Source: Mesorhabditis belari (taxonomy: Eukaryota; Nematoda; Chromadorea; Rhabditida; Rhabditidae). Taken from it: 64,000 nt of DNA. The stretch covers positions 62,001 through 126,000 of the forward strand of contig CAUEEP010000657.1 of NCBI GenBank assembly GCA_958450365.1, given 5' to 3'. The notes beneath the pieces are model-generated. The model was not told the DNA's origin. It saw only the letters and a list, made by a program, of their open reading frames with translations, and did no database searches. The position numbers and the translations under genes were made by a program. Shown here one piece after another: positions 54,401-64,000 of this stretch (position 1 is its first letter; every line of letters begins with the position of its first letter).

Positions 54401-57400
54401 CCGATTTGAGCAATGTGGGGTTTTTTTTTTTTAAAATCTCCATCCTGGAGGTCACACTATAATTTGAAAACAGAATATAGCCTAAAAAAGAAAAAATTTT
54501 TCTTTCCAGAGCTGGTGGCAAATTCTCACAATGATCATCGTAGCCGGCGTTCTAGCTTTCTTGTGGACGGTCGTGATGCGGATTTTTGGATCCCTAATGA
54601 TCTGGAGCTCGATCGGATTGATTGTGGCCGGGTTGAGTGTCGGTGAGTTGGGGAATTGAGCCGAGATCAGAGTTTGAGCGATTTTCTCGAAAACTATCTA
54701 TGGAATAGATAAAATTTTGAAGTATTCGGCCACTATGGAAGTCACATTGGGGAATCGTTGCAAAAGTTTTGGGTAAAGCTGATGAAATGAATGGGTGGAG
54801 TGAGACAAATCTGTTTGGATCAAAAAGGGAGGAATTCTTTGAAAATCAAAAATTCTAATAAACTTTTCGGGAGATCTGGAACGCACATAGTTCATTGCAG
54901 TTTTTAGATTTTCGATTTATGCAAATTTTTACTGAGCGATAGGTCCATGGTTCGACTCCGCTGAGTGACGAGATTTTTCAAATCGTCTTTTCGATACTTT
55001 TTTTGAGCGTTTCAGCTAGTGTGCGTTCCAGATCGGTAGAATAATTCGGGAATTGATCCAATTCCAACTTAAATCCGGCAAAATCCGAGTTTGAGCGATT
55101 TTCTCGAAAACTATTTATGGAATAGATAAAATTTTGTAATATTCGGCCATTATGGAAGTCACATCGGGGAATCGTTGTGAAAGTTTTGGGTAAAGTTGAT
55201 GAAATGACTGGGTGGAGTGCGACAAATGAGTTTGGATCAAAAAGGCGCGAAATTCTTTGAAAACCAAAAATTCTAATAAACTTTTTGGGAGATCTGGAAC
55301 GCACATAGCTCATTAGAGTTTTTAGATTTTAGATTTATGCAAATTTTTAGTGAGCGATAGGTCCATGGTTCGACTCCGCTGAGTGACTTTTTTTAAAATC
55401 GGCTTTTTGCCAATTTTTTTAGTGTTTCAGCCAGTGTGCGTTCCAGATCGGTAGAATAATTCGGAAATTGATCCAATTCCAACTTAAATCCGGAAAAATC
55501 CGGGGTAAGAGCGAATCACCCAAGCTGTTCTCTGTGCGGTAATCGCTCGCCGTCTAGCACACGTCTAGCACACCGCTCGGGTATAGGAGGCGAAGATCCA
55601 ATTCCTCTCATTCCTAGGCTGCGGCTACTGTTGGATCAAGTGGCAAGGTCTACGGAGCTCTGGTGCAACGGACGATTTCTCTTTTCAACCGATGTTCAAC
55701 CTCTACTTCGAGATGCCAACGACTTGGCTGGTTTTCGGTAAGAAATTCGAATTTCTGAAGCCAAAATCCTTCGATCTGGATCTCACAACAACTTTCCAGC
55801 GATCGGTGGCAGTATCATTTTGCTGATTGTGGTTTTGATATTGCTCTGCGTGGCGAGTCGGATTCGATTGGGCGTCGCGATGATCGAGGAAAGCAGCAAG
55901 TCAGTGAAAATCGGCTAATCTGGAAGGCAAAGCAATAGAATTTCTAAATTTCACGGTGACAGGTCAAGTGCTATTTTGAAAATCCTCTAAACGGTCTAGA
56001 ATCAGCTTAAAACTGAGGCGTGAGCTCCAGATTGGACATTCAAGAGTTCCAAATCCCTCTAGTCTGCCTAGAATCAGCTTAAAACTGAGGCATGAGCTCC
56101 AGAATGGAAATCCAAAAGTTCAAATCCCTCTAGATGGTCTAGAATCAGCTTAAAACTATAGCGTGAGCTCCAGATTGGAAATCCAAAAGTTCAAATCCCT
56201 CTAGACCGCCTAGAATCAGCTTCAAACTGTAGCGTGATCTCCAGAATGGAGATCCAAGAATCCCAAATCCCTCTAGACGGTCTAGAATCGGCTTAAAACT
56301 GTAGTGTGAGCTCCAGAATGGAAATCCAAAAGTTCAAATCCCTCTAGTCTACCTAGAATCAACTTAAAACTCAGGCGTGATCTCCAGAAAAGACATTCGA
56401 ATTCTTAGAATTGCTTAACGCCTAAACGCTAACACCTAGAATCGCTTCCTTGGGGCAATCTGAGTTCCAGGGCATCCATTCAAGCCACTCAAGCCGAAAC
56501 TTACCTTCCAGAGCTGTTGCCCACATGATGTCTACTCTTCTCTTTCCCCTGTTCCCCTTTATTCTTCACGTGCTCGTCTTCATCATGTGGGGCTCGATCG
56601 CGATTTGGCTCGCCTCAACAGGTGACGAGAATTGCCGAAAACAGGGAGCGACCGGGAACGAGACGATGAACAATCCGAGTTGTCCGTGTGAAACGCTGGG
56701 AGTGGTGAGTCATTCTCTAAAGTTAACAGTTGCCTAAGCTAATTGCAAGCCAGAGAAAGCCGGTAGGCCAGAGCTGGAGGCCGGAGCTGGAGGCCGGAGC
56801 TGGAGGCCGGAGCTGGAGGCCAGAGCTGGAGGCCAGAGCTGGAGGCCGGAGCTGGAGGCCAGAGCTGGAGGCCGGAGCTGGAGGCCGGAGCTGGAGGCCA
56901 GAGCTGGAGGCCAGAGCCAGTAGGCCTAATTAGGAAGCTAGGCTAGCTAAGCTAGACTATCTAGGCTAAGCTAGGCGAGGCCAGAACCAGGCTACTGAAC
57001 GTTTTAACCTGATCCTGACCTTTTCTTGATCTTATGAAACAACCCTGAGCCAAGCCCTTGCGCTTGTAAGCCTAGCCAGCCTAGATCCAAGCCAGCCAGC
57101 TAGCTTTAGCTTCTGATGATTTGGACATCAGAAGCTAAAGCTAGCTGTACTGCAGTAGAGCCAGACTAGACCCGTAATTGAACCGGTCGGTTTTCTGAAC
57201 GACCAAGCAAGCTGGAAGCATAATTTAGCAATTTTTATCCAAGCTGGATATCACTTTATCTAATTTTAAAACAATTGAAGCCTAAAGAGGATTTTGGTGA
57301 AAGTTGAATAGTTGCGTAATTGAATCGGCCGGTTTTCCAAGCGATCCAGCAAGCTGGAAGCATAATTTAACAATTTTTATCCAAGCTGGATATCACTTTA

Positions 57401-60400
57401 CACAACCTGGCTTTGCCTGACCTAGCCCGTCCGAGAAAATTGCTTTTGAAACAGAAGGGAACTGAATTGGGCTCTAGGGCTGGTAAGCTAGACCAGTTCA
57501 GGCCCAGCTCTCGTTTCTGATGATTTGCACAGACCTGTAGTAGAGCTGGGTCCTGTAGTAGACCTGTAGTAGACCTGTAGTAGAACCTGGGTCCTGTAGT
57601 AGACTCAGGTTTGACTTCTGATTGGTTGGATTAGGACAATGCTAAATGCAAATCAAGTCAAGAGCAGAGCTTAGAAAGATCAAACCTAAAGAAATCGGAG
57701 TCAGAGTCAGAGCCAAAGCCAAAGCCAAGGCCAAGGCCTGAGCCAAAGCCAGCCTAAGCCTAAGCCTAAGCCTAAGCCTAAGCTTCAGCCTGAGCCTGAG
57801 CCTAAGCCTAAGCCAGCCAGAGCCTGAGCCTAAGCCAGCCAGAGCCTGAGCCTAAGCCAGCCTGAGCCTTAGCATAGAAACCAGAAACCCGCGCTGGTTA
57901 GGCTTAATTCGAATTCCCTATTCAAAACTTGTTTCTTCTAGGATCCAACTTGTGTCTACGTGAACGTGACGCGAAATAACGAGCGAATCTTCTGGTTTCA
58001 AGCCTACAATTTGTTCGCATTCTTCTGGCTGACCTGCTTTGTGTCAGCGTTGGGTAAGTTCCAGAAGGAATTTTAAGAAATTTTAAGGAATTTTAATGAA
58101 TTTTAATGAATGTGTCAGCGTTGGGTAATTTCCAGAAGAAGAAAATGTGATTTGACAATTGAAAACTGAAAAACCTACTGCTCATCATCATTTCCAGGTG
58201 ACATCGCGCTCGCCGGCGCCTTCGCAAGCCACTATTGGGCGGTTGACAAGAACAAGGATCTCCCGACTTTCCCCGTGTTGAGAGCGCTCTCCTTTGCGAT
58301 CAAGTAAGAAAAGAATGCTTGAAATCGATGAACAAGGATAGGCTAGGGTGAACCTAGGTCAACGTAGGTCAAGCTAGGTCAAGCTAGGTCAACCTGGGTC
58401 AACCTAGGGCAACCTAGGTCAACCTGGGTCAACCTAGGGCAGCCTAGGGCAGCCTAGGGCAACCTAGGGCAACCTAGGTCAACCTGGGTCAACCTAGGGC
58501 AGCCTAGGGCAACCTAGGTCAACCTGGGTCAACCTAGGGCAGCCTAGGGCAGCCTAGGGCAGCCTAGGGCAACCTAGGCAGCTTCTGAACAATCATTAGC
58601 TTCTGGACGATAGCAGAGCCCGCGGAACTATAGTAGCTAGTTCTACCTTAGCCTGAGAGTCTGACCCGACCTGCTAGGAGCTATTTGGCTAACTAAGGCT
58701 CTAAGAGCTCTTGCTGATGTTCCCAGAGCTCCAGTCACTCTTGATCATGTTCACAGAGCCCCAGGGATACTTGACGATGTTCCCAGAGCTCTAGGCACTC
58801 TTGATGATCTTCCCAGAGCTCCAGGCATTCTTGATGATCTTCCCAGAGCTCTAGGCACTCTTGATGATCTTCCCCGAGCTCTAGGCACTCTTGGTGATCT
58901 TCCCAGAGCTCCAGGCACACACTTAACGCCAGTGAAAGTTCCAATCAACTCCAATTCTTCCACACAAAACCTGAATGTCGAATTTCCGTTTGCCCAGAGA
59001 GGAATGAACTTGAGCGGCCTTGAGAGTTGGTCTTGAGAGTTGGGACCAACTTGAGCCTTGAATCCTCGAGCCAATTGGCATGGAAGCAATTCGAATGAAC
59101 GGTTGGAGTCGAGAAGTCCCATGTAGACACAAAGAAGATGATTTGGCCTTTGGTGTCATTCGAATTGCCTAAAGTTGACTCGAATTTTTGGTAAAAAGGT
59201 TTTGAAAGCTTTTTATTCTACGCGTTTCTACAAGAGTTTATAGTTTGATCTTGTAGTTTGTAATGACCATGCTCATGCTCATGAGCCAGGGAAAGGTCTT
59301 GAAAACAGCCGCGGTCGCTAGGTCGGCTGGTCGGTCGGCAGGTCGGTCGGCTGGTCGATCGGTAGGTCGGCTGGTCGGCTGGCCGGCAGGTCGGCAGGTG
59401 GGCAGGTCGGCTGGTCGGTCGGCAGGTCGGCAGGTCCGTCGGCAAGTCGGTCGGCAGGTCGGCTGGTCGGTCGGCAGGTCGGCAGGTCGGTCGGCTGGTC
59501 GGCTGGTCGGTCAGCTGGTCGGCTGGTCGGTCAGCCGATGGGTCGGTCAGCTGGTCGGCTGGTCGGTCAGCCGATGGCTCGGTCAACCCTGAGCACTTGA
59601 ACAAGTCTGTTACGTCTCAAGAATCGACTAAAACCTGTCCTGACATCCAGTTTGCGCTTTCCGGCTGGAATTTAGCCTCACTTATCACAAATATCTGGAA
59701 TATTTTAAGAGAAGTCTGACGGGTAAGAGGTCACAAAAATCTTTGAAAGTACTAGGTCCGGTTTTTCCTAGCGCAAAGCCTGCACTGACATCCAGTTCCC
59801 CCATTCCAGGTACAATCTGGGCTCGTTGGCGTTTGGGAGCCTGATCATCGCCATCGTCAAGTTCATCCGCGTCATCCTCGACTATTTAGATAAAAAAGCG
59901 GAAGTCACGCAAAACCAGGCGCTAAAATGGATTCTAACGTGAGTTTAAACGCAAGAATTCCCCAAAAAAACCCAATTTTCCAGCTGTTTGAAGTGCTGTT
60001 TTTGGTGTCTCGAGGCAATTCTCAAATTTTTGACGAAAAACGCGTACATTATGGTAAGAAAAATCGCAATTTCAAAAAAATTCCCTAAAAATTCGCACAA
60101 ATTCCCTAGTGACATCCAGGATTGAAAATTTTGTCGAAAAAGATCCATCTTAACCGCAGATTTTCAGAAAAAAACATCCAGCTATAAGAAATTTTCAAAT
60201 TCGAAGCAGATTTCTTTGGAAAATTGTCAAATAGCCTTTGAAAACTTGAATTTTACTCAATCCTGGAGCTCACTTGACCCAAAAAACAAAATTGCAGATG
60301 GCGATATATGGGCGAAATTTTTTCACCTCAGCCAAGGACAGTTTCATGTTGTTGACGAGGAATTGTATCCGAGTCGTTGTCATCAATAAAGTCACCTCGT

Positions 60401-63189
60401 TTCTGCTTTTCATTGGCAAAGCCACGATCACGATTGGGATGGGTGAGTGCGAAAAAATCGATTTATAGAGTTTTTTGGAAATTTGGGCATCTTTGGCGAA
60501 ATGATCGATTTCGCTCAAATCCTGTAACAGAATTTTTTTTTAGAATTATTTTAAGCTTTCAAAAGTTATTCGTTTACTTCTGTGACATCCAGAACTCATA
60601 GAAAAACGATAAAAACAAAAACTTTCCATATGAAAATCAAAGAAAACCTAGGCAACTTGAAATTTCCAGTCAAGAGTAGAAATTAGCATTTAAATTAGCA
60701 TTTTTTGCGTGAATTAGCTCCTGTGACATCCAGAACTCATAGAAAAACGATAAAAACAAAAACTTTTCATAGGAAAATCAAAGAAAACCCGGGGATCTTG
60801 AAATTTGAATTTAAGAAAAGAAATTAGCATTTAAAATTCCCATTTTTGCGTTAGTTATCTTCTGTGACATCCAGAACTCATAGAAAAGTTATAAAAACGT
60901 AAACTTTCCATATGAAAATCAAAGAAAACCCTGAGATCTTGAAATTTGCCTTTAAAAATTAGCATTTAATTATCCTTAAAAATTAGCATTTAAAAATTAT
61001 CCTTAAAAATTAGCATTTTTTAAAATGCCCTTAATTTCCATTTATTTTGCATTAGTTAGCTTCTGTGACATCCAGAACTCATAGAAAAACGATAAAAACA
61101 TGAACTTTCCATATGGAAATCAAAGAAAACCCTGAGTTCCTGAAATTTGGATTTAAGAAAAGAAATTAGCATTTAAAATTCCCATTTTTGCGTTAGCTAT
61201 CTTCTGTGACATCCAGAACTCATAGAAATATTAGAAAAAATTGGAAATTTCTCTCAAAAACGGATTTTTCTAAGGCCGGTTTAATTACCCAAGTACTGAC
61301 CTTATATCGGGGCAGTGTGCCAGGCGCTGTTTTTTTCCGACACAAAAAGAACGCACAAATTTCCTTTCGGAGTTCAGAACAATCCAGCGCTCGCTATCAG
61401 CTTAAGAACCAGCTAGGGGCTAGGTCTAGCTTAAGACCAGACCAGGGCCGACTGGAACACTTGATCATTGTAGATTGCATTCAAATGTACCCCTTTTCCA
61501 GGTGTGATCGCTTTTTATTGGTTTTCGGGGAAATGGGTGATCAACGGGATCCCGCAAGTTCAACTCTATTACTATTTCGTGCCGATTATCATCGTTTTGA
61601 TTGGATCGTATTTCATCGCTGATCTCTTCTTCGACGTTTATGATATGGCTGTCGATACGACTTTCATTTGCTTCTGTAAGTGTTTTTGAAGGTTTATAGG
61701 CTGCATGGCATTCCCAAGTAAGAAGGGGCTGCCACGCAGTGTCAAAATAACATTAAATCTAAATTTTGCAAGCTCATTAAGCGCTGTGCGCTCCAGATTG
61801 AAGATCTGAAAAGCGCTTGCATAGCTTTCCTTAGCAGAGTCTGCGTAGCAGCCCCAAGTAAGAAAGGGCTGCCACGCAGTGTCAAAATAAGGTTATAATC
61901 AATTTTGGAGTGCTCATTAGGCGCTGTGCACTCCAGATTGAAGATCTAAAAAGCGCTGGCATAGCTTTCCGTAGCAGAGTCTGCGTAGCAGCCCCAAGTG
62001 AGAAAGGGCTGCCACGCAGGGTCTAAATAATGTTAGATCTAATTTTTCAGTGCTCATTAGGCGCTGTGCGCTCCAGATTGAAGATCTGAAAAGCCCTCAA
62101 GCCAGAAGTTCAACTCTTGACTGTCAATAATATAGGAGAAAAATAGGGCTGCCACGCAATGAACTAAAAGATCGTATCAATCGTTTTCAAAAGTATTCTT
62201 CTTGTACAATGCGCTCCAGCTCAGTTATCTAAGCGTTAATGCGGCAATTTCTTGCATTTAGGCTCGATATTTTTACTCAAAATCGTTCCCGGTCATTCGA
62301 TTTTTTCGATTTCGATTTTTCGATTCGAATTTTTTGCAATTTTTCTTCTCCGATTAGAAATTTGTTTTTAAAAATGCGGCTTTTCCCTTTCCCCTTTCAA
62401 TGCTGATTCATTTTTGTGTTGGTAAAGCAAAAATTTTTTCTATTTTTTGTTCGATCATCATTTTTCGAATTTCTCTTTTGTGTGAAAATGCCGCCGAATT
62501 AATTTTGTCACTTTCGCAAAAAACCGAAAACAAATCATTGCAAAGGGAAAAGTGACATCCAAAATGAGAGATTTTGTTGAAAAATCCTGTTCGAAGCTGA
62601 AGTTTAAGCAAGAAAATGCGGTGAACGAGATCTAGTCGAAAAATTGATGACTATTGGGTTTTCTGAAGAAACTTTAAGCGATTTGGGCATTATGGAAGGC
62701 AACTTAAAGAATTCTAACGGTAGAGTTGGCAAAATTTAACTTTTAGATGCGAAGGATTACGGTAGCTTGAGCACAAGATAGGAAAAGACGAAAATTTTAA
62801 AGATAGCCAGCTAAAATTTATGGATTTTTGGCAGATCTGGAAGTCACGAGAGCTAAATAAAAAGTTTAAATTGCGAAATTTCCAAATTTGACTTTGAGGT
62901 CACGGTAGCTTGAGCACAAGATAGGAAAAGACGAAATTTTAAAGATAGCCAGCTAAAATTTATGAATTTTTGGCAGATCTGGAAGTCACGAGAGCTAAAT
63001 AAAAAGTTTAAATTTCGAAATTTCCAACTTTGACTTTGAGATTACGGTAGCTTGAGCATAAAATAGAAATTTGTGAAAATTTCAGTGGAGGACAGCGAGC
63101 AAAACGACGGCAGCCCCGAAAAGCCTTATTTCATGACGCCAAATTTACTGAAGATTCTCGGGAAGAAAAACGAGCCGACGAAAGCTTGA
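51460..63189 (+). CDS. chtl-1: Choline-transporter-like protein (SLC44/CTL family), 18 exons
   Basis: Exons 51460-51815, 52634-52707, 52823-52916, 53031-53112, 53182-53389, 54153-54306, 54351-54414, 54510-54642, 55618-55737, 55800-55899, 56512-56704, 57942-58053, 58198-58303, 59810-59938, 59984-60053, 60298-60442, 61502-61675 and 63086-63189 join in phase to 805 residues. The N terminus (~118) is His/Pro-rich and basic. TM1 is [21 protein letters not shown] Cys-rich, N-glycosylatable loop (NGS, NAT, NDT) follows, then about nine more hydrophobic spans. Family marks are [40 protein letters not shown] and the [14 protein letters not shown] end. CTL proteins are plasma-membrane or organellar choline/solute carriers. 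The start follows TTTTCATTCAG, possibly a trans-splice site. The symbol is by similarity to the C. elegans family member. Confidence 0.93.
51816..52470. repeat. 141-bp intronic array that includes the exon-1 donor
   Basis: Five units containing ACGAAAAGGTATCCTAAGG. The first unit is the exon-1 donor itself (ACGAAAAG|GTATCC). The motif (reverse CTGGAAGTCAC) is at 51880, 52020, 52161, 52302 and 52443, every 140-141 bp. Confidence 0.9.
53400..54140. repeat. 142-bp motif array in chtl-1 intron 5
   Basis: Five units like those at 49.9-51.3 kb. Reverse motif at 53418, 53559, 53701, 53842, 53988 and 54127. Confidence 0.9.
54667..55592. repeat. Two copies of the ~425/500-bp dispersed repeat in chtl-1 intron 8
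   Basis: First copy 54667-55086 lacks the tail; second copy 55087-55592 has it (GTGCGGTAATCGCTCGC ... TATAGGAGGCG). Motif positions are 54735, 54876 and 55021, then 55152, 55294 and 55436, so each copy equals about three lattice steps. Both copies keep the B-box-like GGTTCGACTCC. Confidence 0.85.
55960..56400. repeat. 71-bp motif array in chtl-1 intron 10
   Basis: Six units sharing CTAGAATCAGCTTAAAACT. Motif GTGAGCTCCAG or variant at 56020, 56092, 56163, 56234, 56306 and 56377: every gap is 71-72 bp, half the spacing of the other arrays. Confidence 0.9.
56755..56935. repeat. 12-bp GGAGCTGGAGGCC repeat
   Basis: About 14 units of GGCCGGAGCTGGA / GGCCAGAGCTGGA in chtl-1 intron 11. Confidence 0.9.
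57165..57890. repeat. Motif units, GACCTGTAGTA tract and telomere-like hexamers
   Basis: Two units of the 49.9-51.3-kb type (57,175-57,400), a GACCTGTAGTA tract (57,530-57,605), then GCC-rich hexamers including five perfect tandem GCCTAA at 57752-57781, the complement of the nematode telomere repeat TTAGGC. All lie in intron 11. Confidence 0.85.
58345..58580. repeat. 10-bp AACCTAGGTC repeat
   Basis: About 23 units of AACCTAGGTC, AACCTGGGTC and AGCCTAGGGC in chtl-1 intron 13. Confidence 0.9.
58720..58920. repeat. 30-bp repeat
   Basis: Six to seven units around TTGATGATCTTCCCAGAGCT in chtl-1 intron 13. The minus-strand open frames follow from the 30-bp unit. Confidence 0.9.
59320..59585. repeat. 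GGTCGGCTGGTC repeat
   Basis: About 265 bp of TCGG-based 4- and 8-mers (GGTCGGCT, GGTCGGCA), GC-rich, in chtl-1 intron 13. Confidence 0.9.
60570..61240. repeat. 141-bp motif array in chtl-1 intron 16
   Basis: Five units sharing CCAGAACTCATAGAAAAACG. Motif GTGACATCCAG at 60582, 60723, 60864, 61065 and 61206 (141, 141, 201, 141). The long gap contains an extra 60 bp of duplicated TTAAAAATTAGCATT. Confidence 0.9.
61690..62140. repeat. 140-bp motif array in chtl-1 intron 17
   Basis: Units share AGGGCTGCCACGCA. Motif GTGCGCTCCAG or variant at 61786, 61926 and 62066 (spacing 140), with a decayed fourth unit to ~62,220. Confidence 0.9.
62680..63060. repeat. 142-bp motif units before the last chtl-1 exon
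   Basis: Units share GAGCACAAGATAGGAAAAGA and GGCAGATCTGGAAGTCACGA. Reverse motif at 62837 and 62979, with a decayed relative near 62690. Confidence 0.85.
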
Positions 63190-63294
63190 ATATGTTGAAA
63201 ATCACTTTTTTTTCACATTTTTCACATATTTTTGTACATACAACCATGGGTGTCCCCTAATCTACTTAAAACTTGAATCCAGCCTTTAATCTTT

Positions 63295-63900
63295 GCGAAT
63301 CCGGTAGTGTGCGCTCCAGCTAGCGTGTTAAACTTTGAATTTTTGTGATATTTCTCTTTTCCGCCATTTTACAGCCCCAGTCCCAAATCTATCATACTGT
63401 AACTTCTAGAAATGCAGATTTCCATCAAATCACTGCACCAATCACTCCGGTGCGCTCCAGCTAGCGTATTAGACTTTGATTTTCTGCGATATCTTTGTTT
63501 TCCGCCATTTTATAGCACCAGCCCCAAATCTATCGTACTGTAACTGCTGGAAATTCAGATTTCTGTCAAACCATTGTACCAATCACTCCCGTGCACTCCA
63601 GCTAGCGTGTTAGACTCTGAATTTTTGTGATATCTCTCTTTTCCGCCATTTTACAGCCCCAGTCCCAAATCTATCATACTGTAACTTCTTGAAATTCCGA
63701 TTTCTGTCAAATCACTGCACCAATCACTCCCGTGCACTCCAGCTAGCGTGTTAGACTTTGAATTTTTGTGATATCTCTCTTTTCCGCCATTTTATAGCTC
63801 CAGTCCCAAATCTATCGTACGGTAACTGCTAAAAATTCCGATTTCCATCAAATCACTGCACTAATCGTTCCCGTGCGCTCCAGAATCTAGCATTACGACG
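63295..63900. repeat. 141-bp motif array downstream of chtl-1
   Basis: Units share CTTTTCCGCCATTTTA and CCCAAATCTATC. Motif GTGCGCTCCAG or GTGCACTCCAG at 63309, 63450, 63591, 63732 and 63873, every gap 141 bp. Confidence 0.92.
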
Positions 63901-64000
63901 AAACTTTCGACATTCCATTAATGGCGGCGGAGAAAATCGAGTAGTCGCCTCAGCGACTGGGGGAGGGGACTGGGGGAGGGGACTGGGGAGGTGTTGAATA

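Noticed and set aside
59218..59604. Open frames on both strands rich in Pro-Thr-Asp or Gly-Arg-Ser
   Set aside because: They come from the GGTCGGCT repeat in a chtl-1 intron and have no non-repetitive coding sequence.

Overview
The window looks like nuclear DNA of a rhabditid (clade V) nematode. The evidence is small phase-consistent GT-AG introns with TTTTCAG-type acceptors, possible spliced-leader acceptors just before start codons, a rapidly duplicating F-box-like family, an elongin C gene (elc-1) and a choline-transporter-like gene (chtl-1/SLC44). Introns and spacers are swollen with tandem repeats. I cannot assign genus or species from the sequence alone.

Region 1 (about 1-29,060) is a repeat-rich cluster of a fast-evolving F-box-like family. 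Intact members lie at 4738-5799 (+), 15364-16398 (-) and 25483-26544 (+). Broken members lie at 9344-10369, 17025-17385 and 19130-19756. Each carries upstream a conserved ~23-bp inverted repeat about 60-90 bp before the start. A block of at least 7.1 kb (1 to ~7,140) is repeated almost perfectly as 20,738 to ~27,885. Between and inside these blocks are terminal-inverted-repeat elements (TTAA-flanked, mariner-like and others), a LINE reverse-transcriptase relic, remnants of a receptor-tyrosine-kinase exon, a second F-box-like pseudogene pair, and two copies of a segment that matches the 5' flank of elc-1.

Region 2 (about 30,000-36,600) holds two plus-strand genes: an unrecognised multi-exon gene (30046-34002, with an unresolved 3' frame) and elc-1 (34747-36584, four exons, one GC-AG intron). 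Region 3 (about 36,600-51,400) is almost entirely tandem repeats with a few candidate exons. Region 4 (51460-63189) is an 18-exon gene for an 805-residue CTL/SLC44 transporter. Its exons are phase-consistent throughout and sit in introns made mostly of tandem arrays.

The most striking unexplained signal is an 11-bp motif, roughly GTG[AC]NNTCCAG, present in either orientation at least 70 times. It recurs every 140-143 bp in many arrays whose other bases are unrelated, and every 71-72 bp in one array. It also keeps ~142-bp spacing in poorly repetitive stretches (13.5-14.6 kb, 45.1 kb). A second motif, CCGGTTTAGTTACGCAACT, often lies 55-75 bp away. This resembles a satellite or protein-binding lattice running through introns and spacers, and I do not recognise it. 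All counts and spacings were measured by eye and are good to about 2 bp.
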